Positions 45,481 to 57,345 are shown, counted from the first letter of the stretch. The stretch: 64,000 nucleotides of DNA from Phlebotomus papatasi (GCF_024763615.1 NC_077222.1:105805417-105869416), one strand, 5' to 3'. Program-made: numbers and translations. Notes: generated by a model not told the origin, from the sequence alone.

Positions 45481-45556
45481 TTTCGCAACCCAGTAAACGA
45501 TTGATCTGCACAAAGCAATTGGTTAAGGTTGTGTAGCACGTCAAGAAGAGCATATG

Positions 45557-45631
45557 GCCTCTAATAGCTCAGTTGGAAGGGGACTCGTCTAGTTGACGAG
45601 AGGTCTCCAGTTCGATCCTGGGTCAAGGCAG
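45557..45631 (+). mobile_element. tRNA-Thr(AGT)-like SINE head or pseudogene
   Basis: A box TAGCTCAGTTGG (45565-45576) and B box GTTCGATCC (45610-45618) match Pol III consensus. A perfect five-pair anticodon stem (CTCGT 45584-45588 with ACGAG 45596-45600) holds the loop CTAGTTG, anticodon AGT (Thr). The T stem TCCAG/CTGGG pairs fully. The D stem pairs three of four and the acceptor pairs only five of seven with a one-base offset, so a working tRNA is unlikely. No CCA or clear T-run terminator; AAATTTTTC follows at 45632. Confidence 0.7.
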
Positions 45632-45739
45632 AAATTTTTCCTATCTCCACTTCGGAGAAAACTGGAAGATTTAAGTGTCATTTGCTCTGATTGACGATTC
45701 TCTGTACAACAAAATTCTCACAAGAATCAATAGCCTTCG

Positions 45740-46400
45740 AATAACCCTGTCCCCATGCCGAATATCAGCTTTCTAGCTTTTCTCAGAGAGGAGTTATAGT
45801 GGAAAAAGTCCTCATTTTGTATGGTGACTGCTGGAAGGAGTGGCGGGGGGAAACGTATATAAATACGGTTAAAGTGCCTTCCATTACCCTTGATCCTATG
45901 CCAAGTTTCTGATTTCTACTTCTAAGCCGGCTTCAGACTGGAGGTTTAGCCCAGTTCCCGAAAGTCTCAAAAATCTAAATAACAAGCAATTTTATTGATT
46001 TTTCAAAATCTATTGGATCATTTGCCTTTAATATCTAATTCTAAACAACAATTTCCTAAAAAATCATGCCTGATAGAAAATTAGAGGAGTTAAGCCAGAT
46101 GGCTAAGCCTTAAGTCTGAATCCCGTACTATTCACAGAGGAATTATAGTGGAAAAAGTCATTATTTTATATAAGGGCTACAAGAAGGAGTGGAGGAGGGA
46201 AGAACCTATATACGTGGTTAAGGAACCTTTCATAAACCTTGATCCCGTACCAAATTACAGCTTTCTACTCCTTCTCAGAGAAAAGTTAAAATGAAAAAAG
46301 TCCACATTTTGCATGGGAGCTACTGGAAGGAAAGGTGGGGGAAGGGGGTAGTATCCATGGATAAATAGCTTAAGTCGTACATTGACTCTATACCGAAATT
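45740..46400 (+). repeat. Three tandem units of about 140-170 bases
   Basis: Each unit has CAGCTTTCTA, CTTCTCAGAGA, GTTATAGTGGAAAAAGTCC (or variants), TGGAAGGAG.GG, then TTGATCC..ACC.AA. Starts lie near 45745, 46122 and 46255. The first two are separated by an inserted inverted-repeat element (45923-46128). All three read forward. Non-coding. Confidence 0.75.
45923..46128. mobile_element. MITE inserted in the tandem array
   Basis: Interrupts the tandem unit: the sequence before is ATTTCTACTTCT and after is TCACAGAGGAATTATAG, continuous in the third unit. Inverted ends: left TTCAGACTGGAGGTTTAGCC, right (reverse-complemented) TTCAGACTTAAGGCTTAGCC. The core is 45932-46120. Shows the tandem array predates the insertion. 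Confidence 0.7.
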
Positions 46401-46404
46401 CATG

Positions 46405-47950
46405 AAGATCCCTTTAGCTGATATTGAGTAATTCGATGTCAAAATAGTATTTTTAACCGCAAATATCGTCCTGGGTCTCGGTGGTTTTTCATCCTACAAC
46501 ATTACCTATAAAATGCGCCTAGTCTCATCTGTGGTCGCCACATAAACCAACTCCCATACATTTTTACCCAATGTCCTTTTAGGTGTAATTTGAATTTAAA
46601 TTGCGTTGTAAAAACTCAGTGTGAAAAGAGCCTTACAAAAAATGTGACAGATCGATTGTGTTTCTTGCAGTCTTACGATTTGTAGTGAAGTGCAGAAGGT
46701 TTTCCTTCCGTGTTTTTCATGAAAATTGATTAGTTTTCATTAAAGATTGTTTCTGTTTATGTTTAGTGTGAATCAATATTAAATTTCGGATAAAATTTCC
46801 CAGCTGGATCCTGTATTTCGCGTATAAAAGTATATACTTTGTGAGTGTCTCTCCGTTGAGGTAGTGTTGCCTATTCCGGCAACATCTTTTGCTTTCCGAA
46901 ATTTCTTATTTATTTTGTGTTTTTTTTTCTCAATGTCTGAGTTCCACATATTAATCCTTTTTATGAATCTACAGAAAACCATTTAATTTTCGTATAATAG
47001 AATTTATATGAATTCTACAATAAACAAATATAATTGAAAATGTGGATTGTGCATAAGAGGAAAACATTTCCAATTTGAAAAGAAGCTCTTTGAAACAGAA
47101 AGCATTAAAATATGATATCCTGCAGGCAGTTTTCCATAAGTTGAATGGCAAATAAACATTTTCAATTGGCTTTGTTGCAATTGTACCCCTCTCTTTCAGA
47201 CCGACTGTACTGTTGAATCTCTAGCGAATTAAACTAGGTTATTTGTCTTATTTGAGAGCTAAATGTAAAATATCAACTTTGACCTACCGCGCAGTTTTCA
47301 TTTTCACAGCCAAAGGCTATTTTCTGGCACAATGTTATGAAATCTATACTACCTTTGGTAGTATCATGTGTGGATTCTATTGAAAAGGCATAAAATGTGA
47401 CAGGGAGATTTTAATCACCAAATAATAGATTAATAATACAAATCAAATATGGTACATTAATTTTTCCGACTCTTTCTTGCTTTTTTGCTCTCTCTGGATC
47501 CTATTGTAGAAGTCTTTTAGGGTGACAGCAAGGCATTGAAGGGAAGGAGAAGATGGATAAGAGTGAATTTGAACAAGATAATATCACATTGTGACATATG
47601 AATGTGGAGGGAGATTTATTCCGATCAGTCCCCCAAAGTCCATTCCCCCAACGATGATTGATGGGACAATGGCCCACAACTTTGAGCGATGCACAATAAT
47701 TTCCAGAAGACGAAGCAAGACAGAGGCTGTCTGTCACAGAACACCAGAATTACCACAAAAAGACGGGGGATGTGATATAGGAAAATTAATCAGTCGCACT
47801 TTTGGGCTTTAAGCTTTCGACACGTGAATAAATAAATTTTAAGGTTTTCCTAATTTTCCTTTAATTTGTGTCTTTAAGGCGTCAGTACACCATAATCATT
47901 TAAGTACCTTCCTAAAGAGATTTTTTCTCCTTATTGTCTCGTAATATATT
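46405..47950. other. Apparently single-copy sequence, no gene seen
   Basis: Contains a small GTTGCC..GGCAAC hairpin near 46867. Overlapping frames on both strands at 47500-47812 show no motif. No repeat copies. Confidence 0.4.
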
Positions 47951-47953
47951 CTA

Positions 47954-48125
47954 TAGGGGAAACAGGGGCAGCAGTAAATGTTGGCCAATTGTAAACATTG
48001 TAATTTTATAATTATATATTAGACCTTAAGACCATTGTTCACTCACGACGTAAGTCCAAGTAGTGTTCACATAAATGTCAGTGTTTCATGTTACTCCATG
48101 TTTACTACTGCCCCAGTCTCCCTTA
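47954..48125. mobile_element. TAGGG-ended MITE (GGGGCAGCAGTAAA type)
   Basis: Left TAGGGGAAACAGGGGCAGC then AGTAAATGTTGG; right (reverse-complemented) TAAGGGAGACTGGGGCAGT then AGTAAACATGG. Near-complete palindrome of 172 bases. The right TA is altered to TTA. Confidence 0.75.
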
Positions 48126-48153
48126 AATAGAACAATATCAAATCAAAGATAGT

Positions 48154-48345
48154 GTTAAGCCTAGATCAGCTTATTATAGGTGATATTCTTAAAGTGAGCA
48201 AACTCCGATTGCATGCAAAATCGATTTTGAACTAAAGATGAGAAATATTATACAGCAATTTGGAATCATATTTCTGAAAAATTGCAAACTTATTATTTAA
48301 ATAAAAATATCTAGGATGTAAATGACCTGACAGAAATATGATAGT
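48154..48345 (+). repeat. Dispersed repeat I, copy 2
   Basis: Counterpart of 33225-33425: TTAAGCCTAGATCAGCTTAT, TAGGTGATATTCTTAA, then TATCTAGGATGTAAATGACC. Starts 29 bases after the MITE ending at 48125. Confidence 0.65.
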
Positions 48346-48349
48346 GGAA

Positions 48350-48700
48350 CCTAGAACAAAATCTCCTCTATAATTTTGCCCCAAAAGTTGATCTTATCGG
48401 TTGCTCGGCAGTCGAAATAATTCAATTTATTTGTTTTAAAACACTTTTCTTGATCACAACGGACATTTTGTGAATGTGACGAACTACAACAACATCAAAG
48501 AATGATTGAATTTGGTTAGAATTATCTTAGAATGTTAGAATATTTGCACTTGAGTACTTTTACAGCGTTATTGTGAGAAAAAATAATTTTTGTTACACAA
48601 AATCAACAAAATCGGTCAGATGACATAATCTAGATAGATGGAAATAAACGTCCTCTACAATTAAGCTGAAGTAATCATCATAATCAGTTGAGCAAGAGTC
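48350..48700. other. Spacer, nothing recognised
   Basis: AT-rich; no coding frame or repeat. Confidence 0.3.
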
Positions 48701-48704
48701 GAGA

Positions 48705-49200
48705 TAATTGAGTATATGTAATATGAAAATTGATTTTTTCGACTGTGGCGCCCATATCTTTGGTTCTAGGAAGTTCAAATGTTCTAGAAAGTTGTAGTGC
48801 TTAGTGAGGCCTTTAACTTGCGCCATTACTCGACAAATTCGGTAAAACAGAACCGGAGATATAGCGATTTGAATATAGTTAACTTTGACCCCTCATATCT
48901 CTGGTTCCATCTTAACCACAGAGAACCCACGACACGTTTTGGGAATTTCATAGTCTAGACTATAACATTCTAAAATTTGATCAAAATACCCAATGGCGCT
49001 TTTGAGAAAAATGAGTTTGAATTTTGAGGCTATTACAGCGTCACCTGTGATGACTTTTTAAACTTCCATCTGAAAACACTCATTGAAACACACAAGTCAA
49101 AAAAAAATGTCAAAATGTTAATTAGAAACCGGAGATACAGGCCGGTCAATTTTCAAATGACCCCTCTAACTCGTTAAGTTATAGCTCCTAAAATCATGGG
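48705..49200 (-). mobile_element. F1 interspersed repeat, copy D
   Basis: On the minus strand it carries the F1 words AGCACTACAACTTTCTAGAAC, CATTTGAACTTCC, GGCGCCACAGTCGAAAAAA, GGTTCTGTTTTACC and ATCTCCGGTTTCTAATT. Order matches the middle of the copy at 37528. Termini and tract absent. Confidence 0.7.
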
Positions 49201-49204
49201 TGTA

Positions 49205-49670
49205 ATTTAAAATTTCATGAAAATTTCCAAAATTTCATAAAATTTTCATAAGAGTTTTCTTGGAATTTAAAGTCGATCTTATGATTAGATAAGTAAAACA
49301 GGAAAAATCAAAATTTCTTGAAAATTTCATGAATTTCATCTCTGTGAGACAGTCATTTCATGGATCAGGCAGGATCTGATCAGTCGTGGAAAAATGTAAA
49401 GGAAGAATCAGGTGAAATTCCGTAGAAAAATATGTAGAGCGTACGGCCTATTCGACACATTTATTAATTCCTTTCATACGCCCAACCCCTATCATCCTAA
49501 TGGGGGTGCTAAAGTTTGTTTTATGGAGCTGTTGTTGCTTAGGGCAATTAACAATAGTACTTCAGTGAGTGAACATAAATCGCCATGGGCAGTTCACTCT
49601 CAGGAAGTTGAATTAAGAGTGGAAACATGAGTTCCCCGTTTTCCCGAGTTTTTAATATTAGTGGACCCTA
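49205..49670. other. Spacer with TTTCATGAAAATTT words
   Basis: 49205-49345 repeats AAAATTTCATGAAAATTTCC-like words, giving local tandem and palindromic structure. The rest is featureless, with a 72-codon frame lacking motifs. Confidence 0.35.
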
Positions 49671-49674
49671 TCAG

Positions 49675-50985
49675 GGCTCATATGGAACAGTCACCTTTTT
49701 CGGAATTTACAGGATTTTGGCTTTTCGGGATTTTGGATTTTCGAGATGTTGGTTTTCGGGCTCTTGGCTTTCTGGTTTTTGGCTTCTCGGGATTTTGACT
49801 TTTCATGGAATTTGGCCGTCGGGATTTTGGTTTCCGGGATTTTGGTCTATTCGGGATTTTGGCTTTTCGGAATTTTGGTTTTCGGGATTTTGACTTTTCG
49901 GATTTTGGTTTCCGGGATTTTGGTTTTTGAGATTTTGGCTTTCGGCATTTTGGCTTTTCAGGATTTTGATTTTCGGGATTTTTGCTTTCTGAATTTTGAC
50001 TTTCAGGATTTTGGCTTTTCGGGATTTTGGCTTTCAGGATTTTGGCTTTTCGGGATTTTGGCTTTCGGGATTTTGGCTTTCAGGCTTTTGGCTTGCGGGT
50101 TTTTGGCTTTCAGGATTTTGACTTTTAAAGGATTTTGGCTTTCGAAATTTTGACTTCCGGGGTTTTCGGACTATTCAGGATTTTGGCTTTTCGGGATTTT
50201 GGCTTTCAGGGTTTTGGCTTTTCGGATTTTGGCTTCTCGGGATTATGGCTTTCGGGATTTTGACTTTTCGGATTTTGGTTTCCGGGATTTTGGTTTTTGA
50301 GATTTTGGCTTTCGTCATTTTGGCTTTTCAGGATTTTGATTTTCGGGATTTTTGCTTTCTGAATTTTGACTTTCAGGATTTTGGCTTTTCGGGATTTTGG
50401 CTTTCAGGATTTTGGCTTTTCGGGATTTTGGCTTTCGGGATTTTGGCTTTCAGGCTTTTGGCTTGCGGGTTTTTGGCTTTCAGGATTTTGACTTTTAAAG
50501 GATTTTGGCTTTCGAAATTTTGACTTCCGGGGTTTTCGGACTATTCAGGATTTTGGCTTTTCGGGATTTTGGCTTTTCGGATTTTGGCTTCTCGGGATTA
50601 TAGCTTTCGGGATTTTGGATTTTCGGAATTTTGGCTTTCGTGATTTCAAGATTTCGGGATTATGGCTTTCGGGATTTTGCCTTTTCGGAATTTTGATTTA
50701 CAGAATTCTTGCTTTCGGGATTTTGTCTTTCAGGATTTTGAATTTTCGGGATTTTGGCTTTCGGTATTTTGGCTTTCGGGCTTTTGTCTTGCGGGTTTTT
50801 GGCTTTTAGGATTTTGACTTTTCAAAGGATTTAGGCTCTCGAGATTGTGGCTCTCGGAATTTTGGCTTCCGCGATTTTGGAGTATTCAGGATTTTGCCTT
50901 TTCGGGATTTTGCTTTCGGGATTTTGGCTTTTCGGGATTTTGACTTTCGGGATTTTGACTTTCAGGATTTTGACTACAATACAAA
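49675..50985 (+). repeat. GGATTTTGG minisatellite, block 3
   Basis: The most homogeneous block: units of 15-17 bases on CGGGATTTTGGCTTTT. A higher-order duplication is visible: about 49880-50249 is repeated at 50250-50605 with a 370-base offset, at least one substitution (GGCATT to GTCATT) and a 16-base deletion near the end of the second copy. Frames open through it read as GFWLSGFWLFGILAFGILAF-type chains, identical in both copies. Confidence 0.9.
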
Positions 50986-50989
50986 CGTC

Positions 50990-52725
50990 CCGTCTTGCGT
51001 GAAATGCTTACAAAAGAGAAATGTAGATCTGACAGAGGTATACGCAACCGACGATATTGTGACGAATTTGCCTCTTAAATGGCTAGGGGTATTGTATTAT
51101 TCGCTAAGTATCCTCCCCATTACTTTACTAAACGCCCTTGTGCCCTATAATGCAAGAAATTCAGAAAATGGATATGTTTCTCTGTCTAAGCTCTATCAAA
51201 CGGATGCTTGGAGTTCTTTAAGATTGTACTAGTTTGAATTCATCTTTGTTCTCCTTCTTGGATCAGAGATGTTTTTTTGGAATTCTTCAAGGACATTCTT
51301 TTTGTAAAATTCTACTTTAACATTAGCTGTATCTTTCGCAACAGTAAGCTCCTAAAGTCAGCAAAGAAGCTCAGAATAATTAATTTCTTTTGAAGGAAAA
51401 AAACTCACAAAATAAAGAAAACTATCTTGGAACTTTTCCACTCTCCCCATTGAGAGATAATAAAGTTGCTAAAGAATCCAATAAAAGAAGTCTCATATAC
51501 TTTTTTTTCGCATTTCTCTAAATAACAATTAAGTAAATGAAGCCTATGGTGTTTCCCTTTGGGGTTTCTTCTATTCATGCCCTTTTTTTCGGAGGCGTTG
51601 TGTTCCTTCAGGAGGCAATTGGATGGCTTCATGAGAAGGGGCAAATTGATTTTAATAAAAGTTTTTCTCTTGTCTCCTCACTCAAAGTAAATTCACAATA
51701 TAACCATGCAACATAACTTCAACTTTTCTCCATTTGGGTGAGAATGGAGAGAATCCATTGTTGTGAGCCTTCTTCCTTTAAGAAAGATTCCTGGAGACGA
51801 AGTGAATTGTTGTTATACTACACTCTGGGTTTACGTGAGATAGAATACTTGCTATCCTTTTGTGTTCATCCACAGTGTAGGTTAATGGAATACACTCGTG
51901 AGGATTGAGGAAGAAAGCTCTGTGTCGAGTCTCTGCGATGCTGCTGTTTCCAAGGCAAAAGCTCACACTATACCCCTTGAATATGACGAAGAAGGAGCGC
52001 GTAATAACCAATTAACATCTTCATCATAGTTTTTCTGCATCTATTCTCACCAACAAGGTAAGATTTCATTCACAATATCGTGTGCTTTTCAACCCCTTTT
52101 ATCTTTTGTGCTTTTCATCTCAATTTAAAACTTTTAACGACGATGCTTTCTGAGTGAATGGGATTTTTTCTCTCCCATTTTTCACTCCTCCATCTTAAAG
52201 CTTTTCACCCCCCTCAACGAGAGTGAAAAGTGATGGGAAATTAATTACTCAAAGACTTTTCTTCTGATCCATTCTCAAATATATTCTTCGGTTTTCGTCC
52301 ATTTTCCTCATCCTGCTGCTCCTCTATCTTCCATTGAATTTTCTGAATTGTGAGGATGAATCTTTAAAATGAAATGATTCGACACAAATTGGCTCTGTGT
52401 TAGAGCAAATCTTGCACATTTCTCCAATTATTAATTGAACAGCAATGTTTAACAACGGTTTCGGTCTCAATTATGTATGATGTTTTACGGAAGCTTCAAG
52501 CTATTTAGTCTTTTGTGTATGCATGAGTTTATCTTAAACTCAATTTTACTTAAGCTAAGAAAAGTGTCTTTTATTCCGAAATTCTCCTATTTCAGGATAA
52601 ATTGTTCTTCCGTTGAGATGGTTTAATCCTAAACGAAAACAGAGAGATCAACTACCAATTAGTACTGAATTAAATTTGATCAGCGAAAGTGAAATTCAAT
52701 CACTGCACTGTTTAATTTAGGACTT
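50990..52725. other. Apparently single-copy sequence, no gene seen
   Basis: Frames of 60-112 codons without motifs. The 112-codon frame ending at 51232 starts inside the minisatellite, and only its last 80 codons (50990-51232) are non-repetitive. GC-richer at 51740-52260. Confidence 0.35.
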
Positions 52726-52730
52726 TATGC

Positions 52731-54250
52731 CTCTGGCACAGCTTTTAGGTCGGTATAATTTCATGAAATCAAAATTCGCGTCGTCCTTTTCTCTCTCGAA
52801 AACTTTGCATAAGTCAATCCAACTCTTTCGGTCTTAAAATTAGACTGAACTAAATTGAATTTATTATGACGTTCAAAAGAAGAGGAAGAGTGCAAAAGAG
52901 TAGGATAGACATAAGCAAAGCTTTTAAGTAAGAAAGGGATGTGAATTTTCATTACATAAAATTTTCCTGATCTAAAAGGTGTGCCAGAGCCATTTAAACT
53001 CTGGCACACCTTTTAGGTCGGTATAATTTCATGAAGTCGAAATTCTCGTTCCTTTCTTTCTCAAAAGATTTACATAAGTCTGTCCCACTCTTTCGCATTC
53101 AAAATTCGACTGAACTAAATTCCATTTGGTGTTATGTTCAAAAGAAGAAGAGGATTACGAAAGAGTACGAAAAACATATGCAAAGCTTTTAAGAAGGAAA
53201 GGGATGTGAATTTTGACTTTATGAAATTCGCATCCTTTTCTTTTTCTTATTTTAAACATCACAATAAAATCAATTTAGCTCAATCGAATTTAGAGTGCAA
53301 AAGAATGAGATAAGCAAATCTTCTCAGAAAGAAAAATATGTGAATTTTGATATCATGAAATTTTTCTGATCTAAAAGCTGCTTCAGAGTCATTAAAAGCT
53401 ATAAAATTAATATAAAAGAGTGGATAGAAAGAATTTCTTTTATTTGTCAATTATTCATAAATTCTTACGATTCTGACAAACATTTTAGATCAGGAAAATT
53501 TCATAAAATCAAAATTCACTTTCCTTTCTTTCTTTAAACACTTGCATATGTCAATCACACTCTTTCGCATTCTTCTTCTTATTTTTTTTGAACATCACAT
53601 CTCAATGGACTGAACTAAATTTAATTTGGTATGACGTTCAAAGGAAGAAGAAGATTACGAAAGAGTAGGATAGACATGCAAAGCTTTTAAAAGGGAAAGG
53701 GATGTAAATTTTGACTTTATGAAATTCGCATCCCTTTCTTTCTCAAACCGATTGCATATGTCTATATCACTCTTTCACACTCTTCTTCTTATTTTAAATA
53801 TCACAACAAATTCAATTTAGCTCACTCAAATTTGGTGTGCGAAAGAATGAGAGTTGCAAATCTTCTGAGAAAGAAAATCATGTGAATTTTGATATCTTTT
53901 TTTAATTCTGGCACATCTTTTAGATCAGAAAAATTTCATATAATCGAAATTCACACATCTTTTTTTCTCAAACGTTTTTCACAATATGTCTATCCCACTC
54001 TTTTGGACTCTTCTTCATTTAAACATCAGACCAATTTTAACTTAGTTCAATATGATTTTGAACGCGAAAGCATGCAACGGACATACGCGAAACGTGTGGC
54101 AAAGTGATGTGAATTTTGATTTCATGAAATTTTCTTGATCCAAAAGTTGTGCCGGAGCCAATATAAACTATTCATAAATTCTTATGGTTCTGACTGTTCT
54201 GACACACATTTTAGATCAGGAAAATTTCATAAAGTCAAAATTCTTCAGTA
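52731..54250. mobile_element. Array of alternating MITE palindromes
   Basis: At least five units built from one sentence: CTCTGGCACACCTTTTAGAT, then CAGGAAAATTTCATGAAATC, then AAAATTCAC.TCCTTTCTTTCTC, then GCATATGTCTATCCCACTC, TTTCGCATTCTTCTTC, and back in reverse complement. Units: 52731-52989 (complete palindrome), 52999-53388 (two fused), about 53468-53885 and 53906-54159, plus a tail fragment 54190-54245. Head and tail units abut or share a few bases. No coding frame of note. Confidence 0.85.
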
Positions 54251-54254
54251 TATT

Positions 54255-54540
54255 TTTAGTATATTTGTGCGAAGTCGATCAGCAAAAAATATGCTGACCA
54301 CTCAGCTTTTCTCGAAGAAAAAGTGCTAATTAAAATATATAGAAATATGCCTCGCGAGTGTCTCTTTAAAGTTAGCAGAATTCAACTAGAAATACATATA
54401 TTTTCAGCTGGGTAATTACGGAACAAATTTTGAAATTTTACTGACCAAATTTGGTATTTTCTGACCAAATTTTTTTTGTCATTTATTTTTTCGGTTGTGT
54501 TTTTGAAATTATATTATAAATATTACCCAAAGAAAGAATT
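54255..54540. other. AT-rich spacer
   Basis: Nothing recognised. Confidence 0.3.
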
Positions 54541-54544
54541 TTAT

Positions 54545-54830
54545 TTAATTTTGTTTAACTTGTGTAGTGAATTTGTTGTAAAAAGTAGAATTTCGCTGTA
54601 GAATTGTTCGTGGAGTGAGTAATGCGGAATCTACGTACCCAATGAAGACATCTCTTTGGCCCCCAAGAAAGACAAAGCCCAAGAAACCTGACATTTTCGA
54701 CCACTGAAGAAGGTGCGTAGGGCACTGAAAGCTTTGGGAAGAAAAGTGTTTTATTCTGGGCTGAAATTTCCCATCCGACGATCACCGGATTATTTTTATT
54801 AAATTGTTACGTCGGTTCCATACCACATAC
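54545..54830 (-). mobile_element. Foldback arm, third copy
   Basis: Matches 10085-10365: TTTAACTTGTGTAGT, CGCTGTAGAATTGTTCG, CCAATGAAGACATCTC.TTGG, AAGAAAGACAAA.CC, CTGACATTTTCGACC, TTATTCTGG..GAAAT, TTTATTAAATTGTTACG. Single arm, no inverted partner here. Confidence 0.8.
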
Positions 54831-54834
54831 AAAC

Positions 54835-56680
54835 ACCAGATCCCATGTAACGGCTTGAAAGATTCCTCAATAGAATTCTTTGCATGAGATTTATACTTAA
54901 TCGTAAACTTCGGGAGAGAACGTCATAAGTAATTATTAAAGAACGCTTTGCCAAGAATAATGCCAAAAAATAAAATTGCTCTGTAAACAGTAAACTAGCA
55001 AATACAAGGGCGAATTTGATATTGCACTGTCCTGTAAAGGTCCTAATAGTTTAATTTTTTTTAAAAAGTCAATTTTGATAGTGATGCTTATTGATATTTT
55101 CTCTAGATTTCAGCTCAAAACTCTTGCAGATAGGCGGTCTTAATGATTTTTGGTCCTCAAGTCCGCAATACTAGGATCGGTTTTTATCAAGTATTGAACA
55201 AATATTTCATGGTAATTTTCCGTGCTGTATGTTTCTTGTTAGTATCGTCTATTAAATGATGCTTTTCAGATTTTTTTGCTGTTTTTATGCCTGTTTTTTA
55301 TCAATTGGTATTGGATGATTTTCTTTTAGTTTAAAGCAACATAACCATACTTTCTTACGTTATCCCAACCTTACCTACAAAGCAACTTATACAGCTTCCT
55401 TCTTAAAGACCTGAATAGTTTTTGTTCTTTTTTAAACGATATACTTTATGCACTTATTCAACTATAAGAACACGCATAAATCCTCCTCGTAAATTTCTAG
55501 GTTTTCTTAACCAACAACCCTTTCCAAATACTTTCGGAGAACTAAGGAGGGGGTATCCAACAGAGAATAAATTTGTTTAGTGCCTTTATTCACAATTCCT
55601 GCTGATTTTGTATAAGGCTTTTCCCAGAATCCTATTTAGAGCAGAATGAGGTATGGGTATGAAATGAATTAAGATACATGGGTGAATTTCATTGCAGAAT
55701 TTATAACTAAATTGCATATAGCAGGCAACATTGTGGATGCTTTCATCATAATCAACATCATCATAAAGTTACCAGCATACCTCAAATCCGACCCACAACA
55801 CTTAAGTTGAGAGCACAAAATATCTCTAAAGTGGCTATGAAGGAATATGGGGAGAAGGATGAGATTCACTAAAGTTATTTTAATAATGGTATTAGGCATT
55901 GTTATTACGAAGCCAACCATAGGTACAAGATATTATTCATGTCAGCATCCGTGTTTCACATAATATTTGGTTCTTTGATGTGTAAATTGTTGGGCGGATA
56001 TGCCCAGAGAGAGTGCAACAATTATCTCTCACAGCTATTTAGAAAATTTCTCCGGGAAAATCCCCTTTCGTCCAATTTAACCATACAATGACAACACCCA
56101 CATGCCCTTGTCTCATGCATGCAAAAGGGCGAATTTATAGAGTGATACCACTATACCAATTATTTTCATTAAATTGACCATACATGGCCAATATGGAAAG
56201 TATGGCAGAGCTTTCACTATGGAGATTGGGCAAATACGGCAATTGCAATACGTGATAGGCGCTCCTCCAAAAGGGGTTTGGGTGAGATTAATTTTCTCAA
56301 ATATTATTTTCACCACATTGCGAACAAAACACATTAAATGCCAAAACATTAGCAATTTTCTATAAATTAGATAACACATATTAAATAATTAAATGCACGA
56401 AATGAATTACGTGAAATTGCAATGAAAATGATATTAAATTTCCTTTAACCGTTGCAAGAATTTCAATTTTGTAGAACAATGTGCAATTGCTAAATTAAAT
56501 GATATTGTAAAAAAAGTTAATTTATTGAGGTATGCATTTTTTAAAATAATGATTTAGTTGGAATTAGAAGTCCTGAGGCATTATTTTAGTCAATTTGTAT
56601 CGTATCGAATAATACTTTTAAATTCATCGGTTATAGCCCCCATAAAACTTCAAATTACAATGCTGTTTGGTGCTAAACAA
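54835..56680. other. Apparently single-copy sequence, no gene seen
   Basis: Frames of 63-88 codons overlap on both strands at 55670-56380 without a motif. The rest is AT-rich. Confidence 0.4.
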
Positions 56681-56683
56681 CAG

Positions 56684-56730
56684 TAGGGGAAAGCTTTCAA
56701 GCTTCGCACACATTCTGGCTTCGAAGACTG
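56684..56730 (+). mobile_element. Solo TAGGGG end (CTTCGCACA type)
   Basis: TAGGGGAAAGCTTTCAAGC then TTCGCACACATTCTGGC. Resembles the end at 60913 (TAGGGGAAAGCACGGTACC then TTCGG). No partner seen. Confidence 0.4.
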
Positions 56731-57094
56731 TATTTTTCCCATAATCCTTTAACGAATCCGACCTGACAGCAATATTATTACAAATTATATTTATATTTAA
56801 AAAATTGGGTAAACCTTAAATGAGGAATACGGAAAAATATGAAGTGTTCAAAACCACAGTGTATGCGAATCTTGAGAGTCTTTCCCTGTTTAAAAGCTTT
56901 GTCTTTCTACTTTAACATGAAACTTGAAAGCGCATTGATTGCTTGAAAAGCGCTTTGAGTAGTTAATTTCGACACCGAACACAGAAAGACCAAAAAGACT
57001 TAAGACAGCTGATCTGTAAGTGCTTTTGATTGAAACTGAAAAAACTTGACACTGAAAGATCACGAGTATCATATGCTCCAAAAATCGATTTTCG

Positions 57095-57345
57095 TGGACG
57101 TTCGGTTCCGTCCGTCCAGTGTGTTTCCTCTATCCCGTCCGTCCTGTCCGTCCAGTCCGTTTCGTTAGCCCGTAAGTGTCATCCGTTCCGTCTATTTCGT
57201 CCATCCTGTTCGTTTCGTCCGTCCTGTCCGTCCTGTCGATCCTATCCGTCCTGTCCGTCCTGTCCATCCTGTGCGCCCTGTTTGTGTCGTCCGTCTCGTC
57301 CATCCTGTTCCTCCCGTCCGTCCTGTCTGTCCCGTCTGTCGTCGT
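57095..57345 (+). repeat. CCGTCCTGT minisatellite tract in F1 copy E
   Basis: About 250 bases of imperfect CCGTCC/TGTCC units, almost purely pyrimidine with occasional A or G. Encodes an artefactual Ser/Cys/Pro-rich frame (57030-57359). Compare 34 and roughly 30 bases at the same place in two other copies. Confidence 0.85.

Noticed and set aside
45557..45631. Functional tRNA-Thr gene
   Set aside because: The acceptor stem pairs only five of seven with a base offset, and the D stem is incomplete. Kept as a tRNA-derived element or pseudogene.
49746..50153. 135-codon frame of Phe/Gly/Ile/Leu repeats, and similar frames in the other minisatellite blocks
   Set aside because: The peptide pattern follows from the 16-base DNA unit. 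Open frames occur in more than one reading frame and on both strands of the blocks, with no conserved start or domain.
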